From positions 558,001-622,000 of the forward strand of contig JAZARR010000230.1 in the NCBI GenBank assembly GCA_037389465.1: a stretch of DNA of 64,000 bases, read 5' to 3'. Below, piece after piece: positions 24,620 through 54,200 of this stretch; positions within the stretch are counted from its first letter, which is position 1, and every line of letters starts with the position of its first letter. The position numbers and the translations under genes are program-made. The notes under the pieces are model-generated. The model saw only the letters and a program-made list of their open reading frames with translations. It did not search any database and was not told the origin of the DNA. This DNA is from Baylisascaris procyonis (taxonomy: Eukaryota > Nematoda > Chromadorea > Rhabditida > Ascarididae).

Positions 24620-24915
24620 TAATTTGCGCGCATGTGGATGTGAATATGCGCACAAGTGTGCATTCATATCTATATGCATATAAATATCATATATTAAAGC
24701 CTGTGCGCGTATCTGTGCTTAAGTGTCGGTCTGTGTATGTCAGTGTATGTAAACGTGCATATCGGTGTTTTGTCCATATATGCGTACGTGTGTATGTGTA
24801 TGTGTGTGTATGTGTGTTCATGCTTGTATATATGTATATATGCGTGCGTATGTGGTGTATGTTCGTGTTTTCTTTCACGTGTGTGCGTATTTGTATGCGC
24901 ACGTGCGCATACACA
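24620..24915. repeat. Degenerate alternating purine-pyrimidine tract
   Basis: About 300 bases dominated by TG, TA and CG steps (for example GCGCGCATGTG, CGTACGTGTGTATGTG). It resembles an old CA/GT microsatellite and gives several spurious frames. Confidence 0.75.
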
Positions 24916-25757
24916 CTTGCCTATTCGATTGTTTCTTTGAGGGAGAAATTTGCTGCATTTAATCGATCATAGGAAAGGCTCTTTTGTGAAATTTCAGGAT
25001 CGATCCATTAAATTCTTAGAGATATTTAAAAATCTTTAGGTATTTTGCAGACAGTCGGTTGTCATCATATCTTGCTTGGCTTACAAACCATTTTTTTTGA
25101 GTTTGTATGGACAGTCGAATCATTAAAATATGATTACTAAATTGCGCAAGTTTCAGCAGTTTTTTTTAGAAATTCACAAAATTGGTAATTCTGATGGGTG
25201 GAAATAAGAAGCCTAGTATTATTCGACTTGTTCAGTCAGGTTTCTCTACTTATCATTCCCACACGCTGAAAAGGGTGCAATACAATCGAATATGAAGCTT
25301 CCTTCTAATATGTATTGAAATTTATGATGAGTTCTTGCGTGATAATACTCAACAACATTGCACCATCCCCATATCCCATCAGGGCAATAAGTATGACATA
25401 ATACTTAATGCAACTGTCACTAACATTATAGACTAAATTGATTTTTAATCATTAGACTAGGATCTCATTAATGAAATCATTGGGAAAAATGTTACGAATT
25501 TGTTGTTCTTCATTGATGGTTATCGTTCATTAATGTTTGAGAACAATCATCTTAGTTCTAATTTTAGATTGATAAAAAATTTCATATTTTCCATTTTTTT
25601 TCTCCATAAAATCATAGGAAATATTTTTTCAGAAAAAAATTATTTATTGGTAACAAATATTTATATGAAGCGATTTGCGACGTATTTTTCTTGTTTCTTG
25701 TTAGCTCATTCAAATGTTTTCGAGTTTTCGATTTTACAGTCGATAATTTGTCATCAT

Positions 25758-25800
25758 ATGTCGCTGCAGCAATCGACGACGTATCAGAACGAGTTTGACG
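25758..25800 (+). CDS. Candidate alternative first coding exon of the nuclear receptor gene
   Basis: An acceptor-like CGATTTTACAG ends at 25739. ATG at 25758 opens MSLQQSTTYQNEFD and reaches GACG|GTATGT in phase 1. That is the phase of the acceptor at 37671, so a direct splice would give [18 protein letters not shown] without the 35521 exon. Joining it to 35521 would instead give a stop after a few codons. The short 5' leader after a TTTTACAG acceptor suits trans-splicing to a spliced leader. Support is from signals and phase only. Confidence 0.42.
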
Positions 25801-26326
25801 GTATGTTTGTTTTTTTTCTAAAAGAAGGAAACACTATTTTCAGTGAAGTTTAGAGTGTTTGAACTATGGTGTTTTACAGACTTACCGTCTTTGGAAGTTT
25901 CAAATTTTCGGTAGTGCCAATTTTAGTATATTAATTCTTAATGTAGATTTATCTATCATTTTTAGATTTATCTAATAATAAATCGTCGTAGAAATTATAT
26001 TCATTTTGGCAGATATCTACGCTGAAATAAGGTGAAAATAACCTTATTATCGATATAAATTGTTACTTACTTCTCGTTTTTCTTTTATCGTAAAAGTTCC
26101 ACGTTTCACTAAATAGTAATCAGTTTTCATTTCCAGATTTGTAATAAGGGGAAAAATTTATGAATATTTTTCTAAAAATGTGTTGGTTGGTTTTTTCTTG
26201 AAGGAATAAAATTCTGCACTCTCTGTTGTTGATAAATTATTTTATCTTTTCTAGAAATGATAAAAAAATTTACAATATATATTGTATATATAATTTTTCG
26301 TTTTTTGCTCATCGTAACTGTTGCAG

Positions 26327-26385
26327 CTTGGATGGAAATTCGAATCAATCGACTACAGTGACAATCGCCCGCAGGACTTATACAG
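26327..26385 (+). other. Possible additional exon, coding frame uncertain
   Basis: A 59-base segment with acceptor ACTGTTGCAG and donor TACAG|GTTTCT stands out from its AT-rich flanks. Two frames are open: LGWKFESIDYSDNRPQDLYR, and LDGNSNQSTTVTIARRTYT. The second leaves in phase 1 and could join 37671, but no upstream start was found. The frame that would join 35521 contains TGA. It may be an untranslated or minor exon, or chance. Confidence 0.25.
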
Positions 26386-29300
26386 GTTTCTTTATTTTCA
26401 CCTTTTCATACGCTAGTTCGTCGAGATAGAAATATGCATAATTGAGAGACTTATGGCGACTTAAAAACTTTCTAATTTCTTCTTTATGTGATTTCTCTCA
26501 CTAATCTCCTCGTACTTTTTTTTTTCATTTACTTATGCAGTAAATTTGCTGATGTATGTATAGTATAATAAATTAGTAATGAATTCTTGAAATAATCCTA
26601 TGAGAAATGCAACAACTATAAATCAACATCTCTAAAAAAATTTGTTAATTCTATATTTCATTCATAATATCTATGAGGATTTGTTTATTGTGAGCGAGTG
26701 TAACGTTTTGTTGTGAGTGTTCTACAACAGCTATAAAGAAAATATTGACTTGTTGATATTTGCGGAATCAAATATGTCTCTAACTGTTTCTAAGTGGAGG
26801 GCGTAGATTACCGAAAAAAAAATTATTCGAAAATGCTCTCATTTTGCGTTATTCAAAGGTAATGCATAAACAAATAGAAACGTTACGCCTGTTTCAATAG
26901 ATATTATGAGTGAAATATAGAATTAGCAAGTTTTTTTTAGAAATGTTGATTTATAGTTGTTGCATTTCTCATAGGTATATTTCAAGCACCATATTTATAT
27001 AAAAATGCAAATTTTGATGGAATTGTAAATTAGCATAAATTTTATCTTTATTATAATATAGCCTAAACGCATAGAGTTAGATTATATCATTATCACTTTA
27101 GCATTTTCAATTATTTTTGCCGATATATGCAAATTATCTGTACCGGAAAAAATAGCAACAACGCAAAATTATATTTACATATTTGATATTCGCTATTATT
27201 ATGAATTTTTATTTGGTTAGAATGAAAGTTTTTTTGTTTATAATACATATTATAGAAGGAAACTATTTAGTAGTTTTAGTGGGCGGATGTGTGATGGGAC
27301 TTTGATTTATGATTGTTGCGCAGAGCAATATTAGTCCGTCAGCAATGTACGTTGAAGAGTGTTCATTTCGTTGGGATTGGATGACTCATTAAGTGTAGAT
27401 GTTTTTGCCGGCTCTATGGTTATCTAAGTAATTGCGTAATTAGATTAATTCCCTCTACTTATTTAAAAATCTATTTTATTCATTATAAGTCTTTTTGCCA
27501 ATATTTTTAGGGTTTTACCTTCTTTTTTTGCCTGAGTAACTATGTTTTTTTATGAAATCAGAGGTGTAATAGACTAGGAAAAAGTTGATCTTCTTTTTTC
27601 GTTCTAGAAAAATATTATTCCATAATGGAAATAATCTATGCTTAGTTATGTTTTCACTAAAATAGTAAAAATCTTGTCATGTAAAAGCTTATTACGAAAG
27701 CTTCATTAAACTTAGAGTGTATACTTATGTCATTAACATTATTATAGAGCATATTATTACCTCTGACAACTATACTAGGTGGAATATTTTTAAATAAATT
27801 TATATATATGCATTTTTTTTTAATTCGTTTAAAATTATTTGTTCGAAAAGTATAGTAGTGGAAAACATTTTGATTTTTGTTGTCGCAGTTGACACAGCAA
27901 TCGATTTTGAGCAACGCCATTGAGCGGGTTTTGTGTTTCGGGCAATCGGGAAACTTGTTGCAGCAATGATCTCGCTATAGTTTATCGTTCCTCCTAATTT
28001 CTTTCTTACCCAAACATCTAACACATCATCATTTGAAAATTCTTTTATATTTCAATATTTACTTCTTGTTTTTTTATATTTTCTATTTTATATGTGAGAT
28101 TTTTTCCCTGCGATCATATTTATTTCGTTATTACTAGATTACCTGTACTTGACTGAAAGCTCTATTTGGCTAGACTAGGATTGATTAGAATAGAGCTTTA
28201 AAGAATTCTTAAAAGAATATTCCAAATCAATTAGAACAATATGCGGTCTTATGTGAATAAGGATATATCAAATCGATTTTTATTTCTCCTATATTTAAGG
28301 AGTTATCATTTTTATAGTTACAAAAATTCGAAATATATAGTCATTTTTTGTTGCTTTATACTTCAAAATATGTTTTAATGAGCTTTACGGATGTTTCTGT
28401 AGCCGTATTTCTCGTCTAATGTTCAAGTTTTTCTCCTCCCCCTTTTGGTTGGGGAGGGGAGAGAAGGGGGAAAGAGGAGGGTTAGAAGGAAGGAGCAAGG
28501 TGAAAGGGAATAGAACAACAATTGAACAAGTTTTTGAATGTACTTACGCGCTGGGCGGTCGTCACATTTGAGAACATTGATAGATTAATGTGACCCGGGA
28601 GAGAATACGAGACGACATCCCACTAGTACTGGTAATTGTATACACCGTTACCCGTACAGGAGGGTAATAATTGATTGTTTTTAATGCTATTTCACAAATT
28701 TCTATGACAAATTTAATGTAAATTCAGGTTGACCTATTAACCACGTGCATATAAAAAAGTGATGAAAAATTTGCGATGGTGGCGAAATTTTAGCAAAAAT
28801 AAGTGGGAAAATATAGGAAAACAAGTGTTTTTTCCTTGCAAAAGAAAATTCATATGAGCACGATTCGTTCAATTGAAAAAAGATCGATGAAACATTGTAT
28901 ATATTTTATTATTTATTGAAATTTTATGAAATTGCTTAATAGAATAATTGAAATTATAGAAGTAGAGTTTATGCTAGCGTCCTTTGATATGCTGCGTCCC
29001 AGTTTACGTTTTAATTTGCAGTTTGTTTATTTGAAGATCTGCAACATAGCCAGTAAATTTAATGACATAACTTTGAATTTATTGCTTTATTAGGAAGCAA
29101 TATGAGGCAATTTAGTGAGGATTTAGAATATCTTTTAAAATCGTTTATCTTAACATTTTGTTTTTATCGTCCAAAAAAAAACATTTAGAAAGGCAGAATA
29201 TTTATTAAATCTTTTATCAAAAGGATATAAACTTCATTTTCTAATTTTAATTTTTGCATTCTTTCTTTTTTCTTTTTTTTGCATTTTATAAGGCTTTCAT

Positions 29301-29489
29301 TAAGCAATTTTTCATGAAACATTAATAAAAGCAATATTAAACAATTAAATGAGAGATGTTCATTTCATATTTTTAATCAGATCTTTATGAAATAGCATAT
29401 GATGAATATATTTAAATAAGAGGAAGTAATTTGAGAGACAATTTCTGGATATATTCGTAAAAATTTTTCTTTTTATTTAAAGGATGAAA

Positions 29490-29612
<123 letters not shown>

Positions 29613-32600
29613 TGCTCGATTAACGAATATGTTTCTTATGTGATCGTTTTGAGGATAAAATTTAAATTTATAGAAAAAAAAAATTCAACAATGTAGGAGT
29701 TTCTTGAGTTTTGTTTTGCACACAAAGGAGGAGGATGAAGATAGCAAATGAGAGAATATAATTAATTATTTAGTGTTTAATGAGCAATCGATTTATTACA
29801 GCAACTTAGAAAATAATAATCGTTTATGACATATTCGTATTTTGTAGTATTGTTTATGATAAGCAGGGGGGTATTTTTTGTTGTTTGAAAGCATCATAGG
29901 CATATCACTATCTAGAGAGGTAACCGCCGAATATTGGTTGACCCATCACGGTACTTATCAGTGGGATTCGTTTCAATTGACACGTAGAATGATCGATATG
30001 TTGTTGATCGCTCGTTGATAATACTTTAAAAGCGCTCTCATTTCATTGATAATATTCATTCGTTAAGATATATTTGCATAACCCCTATGAATACAATAGA
30101 TCTTTCAATAATGGAATATTATTGAAGTCTTGTTGTCTTTTTGTTTGAATTTTTTCGTTTATTTTAGTGGTTTTATAGGGAAATGCTTGGACGAAATAGG
30201 GTAAGAATCTCTTTCTCGTAATATATGAGCTATTTCTACTTATTTGAACGTTTATTTGATCTAGTTTACTTAAAATTCCTAATTTTTTTTTTACTAAATA
30301 ATGGATCCAATATTTGGGAAATATAATTTAAAAGAAATTTCTTATTTTCTAATTTTTCTAAACGGTAGGATTACTGCGCAATAATTTCCAATCAAATAAT
30401 ATTTGCGTTAACTATATAAATGCGAATATAGTTTTATTTCTTATGGTCGATAAATTATATAAATTTTGTTTCGTTTGAATATCGTCGTTATTTTATCTAT
30501 AATTTTTATATTTTCATACGGTTATTTTAAAGAATTTTTCTTTTTTTTTTATTTTGTTATAAATTAGAGTCGTGCAACTAGATAATATGTTGTCATTATT
30601 TTTTAAATATTACTTTCTTAGATGCTATCCTACATATGATTCATAAAGAGAAAGCATAATCTCCTTTTATTATATGCAAATTACTTAAAATTTCTTAGCA
30701 CATTACAAGCAAAGGGATGAGCAAAAACTGATACATTTATTAATCTTGTAAAGTAGAATTTGATGTTCAACATTTTTCTTCTACTATATGTAAACATAAT
30801 ATGGCATTTGTTTACAATTATTCAGAATAAAGCACAAATTTTCTTCACTGATAAAAAAAAAAGATCAATTGGAGTGTTGCCAAAATTGATGTGTTTGTTA
30901 GGTGAATCGATGATCGTTCAATGAAGTGTGTCAGATGAAACGAACGATTCTTGTAATTAGCATCCCAATTTTATCTTTTTCATACTATCATCAATTTTTT
31001 TGGAAAATTTTTATTTTCATTGCTAAATAAAAATTTCACTGCAAAAAATCAGTAAAATTGCTTTTTCTTAGTTGTTCTCTTCTTTGTAGAAAATTTTATT
31101 TTCCGAGTTTATTTTTATAATATTTTTTTTCTACGACTAATATTCGTGCTCCATTCGAATTTTCATATTCTTTCAACGTTTTGGCAAAAATTTTTCCACA
31201 ATTTTATTCATATTTTTATAGAATTTTCCGCATTGCTATTCATATTTCCATTAAATTTTTCACATTTTTATTCATATTTTTTTGCAGAATTTTCCGCATT
31301 TTCATCTTTCTCATTTTTATTGCCGCATTTAACGGAATTAATTTTCTGAGATAATCAGAATACAATCAAAAGTTTTTTTTGAGATCATCGAAAAAGTTCT
31401 TTTTAAGAATGCCAACATTTAAAGCATGACTTTATAGCTGAATTCAAATTTTATTTTATACCTCTAGCATCAAAAACGAGAGGAAATAAGCTGATAATCT
31501 GCTTTATTTTAATACAACAAAAATGAATTGAATTGAAGTGGATTTTTGCATAAAATAAACATTTCAGTAGGAACTTCTAAAAGATTTTTCCGCTCTCTAA
31601 TATTAAAAAAAAAATGGAATTCTGAAAAAGTTGTTTTGTTTGTAAGGTTATCGTATTACATATTGCATTGATGTCATGCGATCTTATAACTTTTAATCAC
31701 TAACTTGAGGTCACTCTAAAGTTGTTTTTTGTATTTACAACGATTTAGTTTTCCCCCTCCCCTTTCATATTGGATGAATTCCTTCCTACTTTCTCTTCCG
31801 TTCCTATTTTCTCTCCCCGTTCATCCAATGGGAATTATTTTTGCTCACTATCTATTTTTATCCACAAAGGGAATAAAATTTTCACCCGAATGCTTTATGC
31901 AGACTTTTAACTTACTAATAAATCTTCGCCTTTAATTTGTATTGCTGCGATTTTGGCAATATAACTGCAATTTTACAATACTATTTTATTCTGTTGCCTC
32001 AAAAATTCTGTTAACTTTGTTTTTATTTTAATGCTTTTATTTTAATATGGAAATAAAGGTTACGTTAGGTTTAACGTTCAAGTTGTTCTTTCCCCTCATT
32101 TTTAATTTATTTTTTCATCAGTCACGGTGCTTTTACGAGACTCAGTTGTTCGATATCAGACGATAGCGAAATAAGAGAGGTGACAGAATGATAATAAATG
32201 CATGAGAAATAAGTGAAAAGGTTCTAAAAGAATATAAATTTTAAGTGGTAAATTAAAAAATATTTGTTGACAATATCCTCTTGTTGAATCATCATAATTG
32301 CTTTATAATTGAAGAAAAAAAATCACTTTCAATGTGGTTAAATTTTCTAACTTACATGTTTTCTTCTTTTCTTCACATTTCATCGCCTTAATAGTGCGCA
32401 ATTTTTCAGCTTTCTTTTCTAGAAATTTTCTATTTCAATTATTATTTTTCTCTAACTTTTATTATATTCATACTGAAATGTTGTATTAATATTGCCGAAT
32501 TATGTGTTATTTTAAGTGAAATAATAAGTGATGATGAGGTGTTATTTGGTAGCGTTTTCAACTATAAGATGCTATGAATCAGTTAAGTATGCGCTAACAT

Positions 32601-35520
32601 CTTTTTATTATTAAGGTGTCATTATATGCAAATCGCTTTAAATATTTACATATGACTGTTCTCTCATTAAATATTCGCTGTTGTATCCGCTAACTTAAAG
32701 GTGGTTTTGTCAAAAAATCTTCATTTCTTGTGGAAGTGCTCAATAAATTCTCTATCATTTTTATTTCTTTGATTATTGCTATTGTTTTTGGTTTTTTTTT
32801 TTGGGGGGGGGGGAATTAAATAATTAGAAAAGTTTACTTCATGCTAATATTTTTATAGTAAATATTCTATTATGTTAGGAGTAAATGAAGTGGTGATAAT
32901 GTAACGTAGAATTAATCTGCCTTGAAATAAATGAATGTAAAGTACGAATAAGTGCACAAGATTAGTTAGTGCCAGCCGTTTGCCTTGTAGCCGCTTGCCT
33001 TGCTACATCCTTCGCTAAATAATATCCCTATAGACATCCGATTCGTAATTGTGTTCACTGACTGCTAGTTTATTTAGCTGTCAGCAAGTACGATCTCGCT
33101 TTTCGAAAGTGGAAAAGATGATCTTTTAATGGCAATTGACCTCGGCAATCCTATTTATCTCAGTGAATACGTAATAATTCCTGATGGCCTCCACAAATTC
33201 CTAGATGCGATGCATTAACGATAAAAAGTTTTTAGCAATATCATCATTTTCTATCTTAGTACTTAACGATTTGTACTGTTATATTGTGATTCTATGAGTG
33301 AATACGAGATTGACTTATTATTTCAAAATTGAACATTCGAGTATCATATAATTTATCGTTTTTGTAAATATTTGTGAGCATTCGGAATTAGAGATGAAAG
33401 TCAATGTGAAGTGGTACTTTAATCGATAGTCAAATTTAAGATGGGACGTATTTGGATTTCACGGGTTTCCAGCATTTTTTGCTTCTCTCTATCATTGCAC
33501 TCCTGGTGATGTTTCTTTAAAAATACGAATGCATTTTGTTGTTTTGATGCTATAGAATGCGGATATTATGGACAGCAATGCGGATCTAAACTGAAAACGA
33601 TGAAAAGAATAAAAATTTAACAAAAAATAAATGACTTTAGCAAATCTAAGAAATAAAACTCCCAAATATTTCGTTGCTTTATTGAAGTTCACTATCGTTT
33701 TGACATAATAGGGTGACAAAATTCGTAATTTTTGAATATTAAAGAAAAATTTAGTGTAGTAGAAAAATTGAATTGAATAAATAATTGGGCGTTATTAAAG
33801 GTGAAAAGAACAGAGAAGCTTCATGGAATAATACCTATCCTTAATTTGCAATTTCGACTATTTACATTTACATAAGTTATTTTATTTTAAATATTTTTCG
33901 AAAATTTTTATCTCTATACTTATAGAGTTGTATGGATTTCTTGATTATTTATCGATACTTATAGCGATAAACGTTTTTAGACGTTCACATAGATATAATC
34001 ACAGCTTTATGAGATTGCACTTTTCCCTTAATGAATGTTCATTCAATTATTATCCCATTAAATGATTAAATAAACACAATCCATAATTATGAATGATTAT
34101 GTAAACATAAAAAAAAACTTAATGTATTCTTGAGTAGTCGGTGAAAAAATGCCAACAACGAGTAGTTCGTAGCTAGCAAAACTTGTTGGTCATAAGAAAT
34201 GTTTAGCTAAGGAGAAGAAAAGGGTTTTTTATAATACATTCTTTTTATAACACATTCTTTTATTAAGTTTTTTTTTTTGCAATTGCTACAAATTCTGCTC
34301 TCTTCAAATATCACTACAATTTTATATTGTATGATTACGCAGTCGGCATTTGTACTATTCAAATATTGAAATTGTTTGCATTGCTTTGATTTCTTCCTTT
34401 TTTTTGTTTTTAGAATGCCTTATTTTTATAAATAAATTCTATTTACAAAGCTAATGAATTCCTGCATATAGCTATGTAATTGCATTTTTACGTATTGCTT
34501 AAGTATATTCACTGGGAATTCTAAAATTGCGCTCTAAAATATCAATTGCAGCGTAATTCCTTTCGATGAATCTATCAGGTGTTATCTTGATAACGCTTAT
34601 CATAACATACCTTTTCATATCCGATCACCTAGTCTCACCTGATCCTACGGCCTTTGTAGAGACACCGTTGCTGTCTCTCCAACTCTCTAGAGGCCATCCA
34701 AATAGCATCTTTTATCACTATAGATATCATCCGGTTGTGGTCTTTTGATTAGTTGTGAATTCAGCTCTACATGCTACCTGTTCGCTCTTCCAATCTAGGC
34801 ATTTAAACATGCGTATTTCGAACGAAAATTTGCCAATAATTTTGCTACCATTTGCACATTTTTGATGTTTATAGTTTTTATAATTCATCTTTGAAGGTTT
34901 TTCTCGTTTTCTTTCACTTTTCTTTCCCAATTTTCATAAACTTAGTAAAAATTGGGAAGCTAGCAGTTATTTCTCGATGTTTTATTCTTAAAATTAATCA
35001 TATTTAATATTTTTGTGTTGATTAATTTAATACTTTTCAATAGATGCGCACTGATGCGCGCACATATTGAAATGGATTGTAGAATATATATGCTAGAGCA
35101 TATATACTCTGCAATCCTTGGCGCATATATTTCAATGGTAACTGCCGTCCATATTGTATGCTTCTTTAATTTTTCTTTTCATTTTGATTACTCTTTTATA
35201 AGCTTATTTTACTATTATTTTCATTTTGGCTACTTATTTTTGGTTACTTTTATTTTTGGTTACTCAATGCACCAGAGACCACAGAGTTGAATTTTTACAC
35301 CGATGCATGTACCCTGATTATTCTATAAGTCATGCTTAGTTACTTCGTTCAAATTATGCGTGAATGTTTTCAATAATACAGTGTTGAATTTATTCGCTGT
35401 TCCCTAATTCTTAAGTATTTAGCTGATGTCATATTTAGTCACTGTTTTGATGGAGAGAATGAGTCATCAAATATCTCGTAGGTTTTATACATTAGTGATA
35501 AAAAAAAACCCATATTACAG

Positions 35521-50319
<14,799 letters not shown>

Positions 50320-50792
50320 ATTGTTTAAAAGGTATGTATATGACAGGTTCATTTTTTCTATGTAGATGTTTCTATAGAGAATTTATATTTATTAAATGAT
50401 AAATGAGCGGTCTTCTCAGCCATTTTTTTGAAAAAATCGACGAAGCTTTTCATTCTTAGAAGATGGAAATTAAAAAATGAGGAAAATGAAAGCCATTGAA
50501 AAGGGGAGCGGGAAGGGAACGGATGAAGTTTTATGCAATGGATCATTGTAAAAGTTAGGTCATGCGGGTGCATTTCTGAGTATGAGAAGATCGTAACGGT
50601 TCAGCGAAAGGTTATCGCTCGCAGAAACACTGTAAGTAATGAAATCGATAAGATGCCCTCTTATGAAGTTGCCGGAGAGATAGATTGCTGCACATTGAAA
50701 TGGACCGGAGTCAGTGATAGATGAAATACTGATTGTTTACCAGCTGTGTTAGAGATGTTTCACTTGTCGTATATATATATACTTGTTTTATG

Positions 50793-50887
<95 letters not shown>
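50793..50887. repeat. (AT)n microsatellite downstream of the receptor gene
   Basis: About 45 AT units with one G interruption near the right end. Confidence 0.95.
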
Positions 50888-51234
50888 AGTGATTGGTGTA
50901 TGCTATGTATAGCACGTTTAATTGTGTATTTATTACATTGTAAATTGCCTCATGTTTTGCCTTTTGAAAAAAAAAAACTTTTTACCTCATAACTCGTTAC
51001 TTATATCGCTCAGAGGTGTTATTATTCACATTTATTATTTAATCTTTTTTTTCTTGTGATATCTCATTCCTTTTCGTGAAATATTTTCTTCAAATTTTCA
51101 CTCGTGTTACAGATTAAATTGTTGAAATTTCTATTACTTCAAAAAATTTTACCCTTTGTTTATTGGAAATAAGCCCGCTTTGTTTTAATATTTTGTTCAG
51201 ATAAGATTGATCAATCGTATTACAAGGCGACATT

Positions 51235-51280
51235 CATTACGAAATTATAATTTCGCATGCGAAATTATGATTTCGTAATG
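51235..51280. repeat. 46-bp near-perfect palindrome
   Basis: The two 23-base arms meet without a spacer at GCATGC (centre 51257/51258). They read CATTACGAAAT... outward and differ in only one of 23 pairs. A further half-copy (AATTTCGTAATGAT) follows at 51299. The element could form a cruciform. Confidence 0.92.
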
Positions 51281-54200
51281 ATGCTTTTTGCATATATAAT
51301 TTCGTAATGATATTTATTGCATATATGCTAATATTATGTAAGTTATATTCTCTTGTTGTTGTTTTGAGAACTAAATGTGCGCCGATAAAAGTTTCATTCG
51401 GCGACAGTTCTATTTAACCTGGCACATTAAGGAGTTATAACAAATTTTATAGCTATCGCACTTGAAATTATTATAGGATTGATAGATTTCAGACAAACTA
51501 ATTAAATTCATGACGTCAATTTTTTGAATGTGTAATTCTCAATATCTGCTTCGTGGATAAATTTTGGGCCGAAAATATGAATAAATAGTTTTGTTTTCTG
51601 TTTTTTCTAATTGTATAGTCACTTCTCTTGAGGCTTACTGAATTAGGCAAATGTAGTGAATTTCAGATTGAATATTTAGTTGTAAATCTTATGGATTTTA
51701 GATATTTTCTTTTCCGTTTTAGGCGCCCAATTGGAGTTTAATTTTAATTTTAATTTTAATTTTTTTAAATTTTATTTTATTTTATTTTATTTTATTTTGT
51801 TTTATTTTTTGAATGATTCACTTTATTTTCGATCTTGTTCATCCATTCACTAATTTAATATATGTTATGTTTTTTTTTAATTTTTTAATTAATTTCGTTC
51901 GGCGATTCATTCGATCGTATCCGTGAGGATGAAACAAACATGTTGGTTATAATTTGATAGAAGAAAAACATATTTGAGAGAATGCTTTACGTAAGTGTAA
52001 TTTGTGCCGTATTTATTGCTGAGATGATTAGATGGTATTGTTGAATTCGCTTTTCTAATGATGCAGTTATACTAATGATGAGATGGTTGGATCGTTGAGT
52101 ACTTGAAATTTACTTAGTTCTTAATAGCACATTTTCTTACGCAAATAGATATTAAAGGTAGCGGTGTCTTTTTTTAAAATTTAGTGCTTATATAATCGCA
52201 CATTCATTTTCCATCACCAATATAGGAATGGTTCGAAAGTTGTATAGGCCAATTTGATGTTGTTTTTTCACTTTTGTGATCTTTTTAGTTCAGTAATGCA
52301 GCAAAAAATGATCTCATGACTGAATAGCGCTGAGCGGGTGAATTGTATGGGGGTTTACGAGTCGAAAATATCGAACTGATAGATGGATAGGTAGGTAAAT
52401 GATATAAGGAATATATGAACGCAACGCCATGTTTTTTTTTAGCAAAAATGCGTAAGGGGAGCATAAAAGAAGTACGTTGTTTTTGTTTTTAATGAGCATA
52501 AAAGACGTTTTTAAAAAAAAAAATGCTCGTGATTTTGTTGTTTTTAAGATATATCATGTGCGTTTATTTTCTTGTCAGTTCTTGATAATAAAATTGGGTG
52601 ACCGATACGCAGTTTAAATGATTCATTTCTGTGGAAATTGACCGCATTTTTATATATCGTATATTTCTTTGTGAATAAATTTAACAACATAAATTTATAA
52701 CCACTAACCATACTTCCATAAAAATAAAATTATATCCTTTGAAGCATAGGTCTTAGTCGCTTTTCTTGCTGAGCATTGTAAATAGGTTTTTTAAAATTAT
52801 AGGCCAATTTTAACACTTGTGGATAACTCACTCTAGATAGTGTGAGGTATGCTGGATCTATATTGATGTGATTCATTCGTAGAAAGACATAGTTATGATC
52901 CGCAGTGGAAAGTTAATTTATATTTGAATAAGATTGCGAATAGATCCAGAGCTCATTGTCCAGAATTCATTTGTGATAAAATCGCTTTTCGAGTTGAATT
53001 TTGTTCCGTTTTCTACTATTAAATTTCAGCTACAGTTATTTGCGTTTCTTTAGCTATTTCAATATTATCGTTCATATATGTAATATTGAGATGCTAATAA
53101 TTTCCGATGGCGGTTTTCTCTTATTGTTCTATGCTGTTATGATTGATGCTATTTAAGTTTGAAACTTTTGTTTGATTCCTATTTCCCATCCTTGGTGTCA
53201 TTTTGAAGTGATCCGGGAAGTAATATTTTGGTTTAGTCTTTGAGACCTCGAAAATAGAAGAAAAAGTTGCGATCACAATTTGTAGAGCATTCTGCACCTT
53301 ATTTCTTTTTTTTTTTTAAATTGTTTATTATGAGTGTTTTATGGATAGTATATTTTGCTTTGCTTATTGATTAATTTGCTATTGATTATTTACTATGTGT
53401 GAATTTTTAATTTTATTCTAATATCACGTATCAGTATATTCCCTATCATTTGGGAACATTTACGTCTACTTGTCCTTTAATGCTCACTCTGAGCGTTCGA
53501 TTCAATTAATTTTTATTTTATTTTATTTTATTTTTTGGGTAATTTATGCAATAGGAATTGTGAATACTGGTAACTCTTTCTTCTTTCATTTGACGCTGTT
53601 TCTTTTACTATCCATTCTATAATCTTTAGCATTTCTGCGCGCCTTTGCAAAATAAGTGGGGAATATAGTGATACATGAAAAAAGGAAAGGGCAAAGATAT
53701 TTGAACGTATTTCATGCAGAGATATTAAGACCTATTTGAGTTGTTGTAAAGGGATTGTTAATTAATAGCGAATAGAAGTTGGTCGCCTAGTTTTTTGCAC
53801 CTTTACTTGACGTTTTCACACGTTTACCTACAAATCTCATTTTTATGACCTATCGATATTTGGCACCGAAGAGTTAGAAAGAATATTATGATGAAGTCAT
53901 TCCATGTGTTAGGTCATTTGCGTCTCTATTAGTCATTTTAGTGTTCTCTACAAATTTTTAGGCTAATTTTTTAGCTTCAGAAAGATTAAAAAACATTGAA
54001 ATTTGCATTTGAATTCATATGCGTCATTTAGAATAGATTTTTTATATTAGTCTAAAATGTGAAAGGATTTTGGCGAATATTTTATTATTTAGGGGGAATA
54101 AAGGGGGGTGGATTGCAATACTTGTTGATGAATAGAGTTTAGACTGCAGAAAGTGCATAACGTATTACAGTTAGCTTTTGTGTTTCCCACCAACGTTTGA

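Noticed and set aside
27800..28024. Plus-strand LTQQSILSNAIERVL and minus-strand frame near 27.9 kb
   Set aside because: An acceptor-like CGCAG precedes it, but there is no suitable donor and no phase that fits receptor exons.
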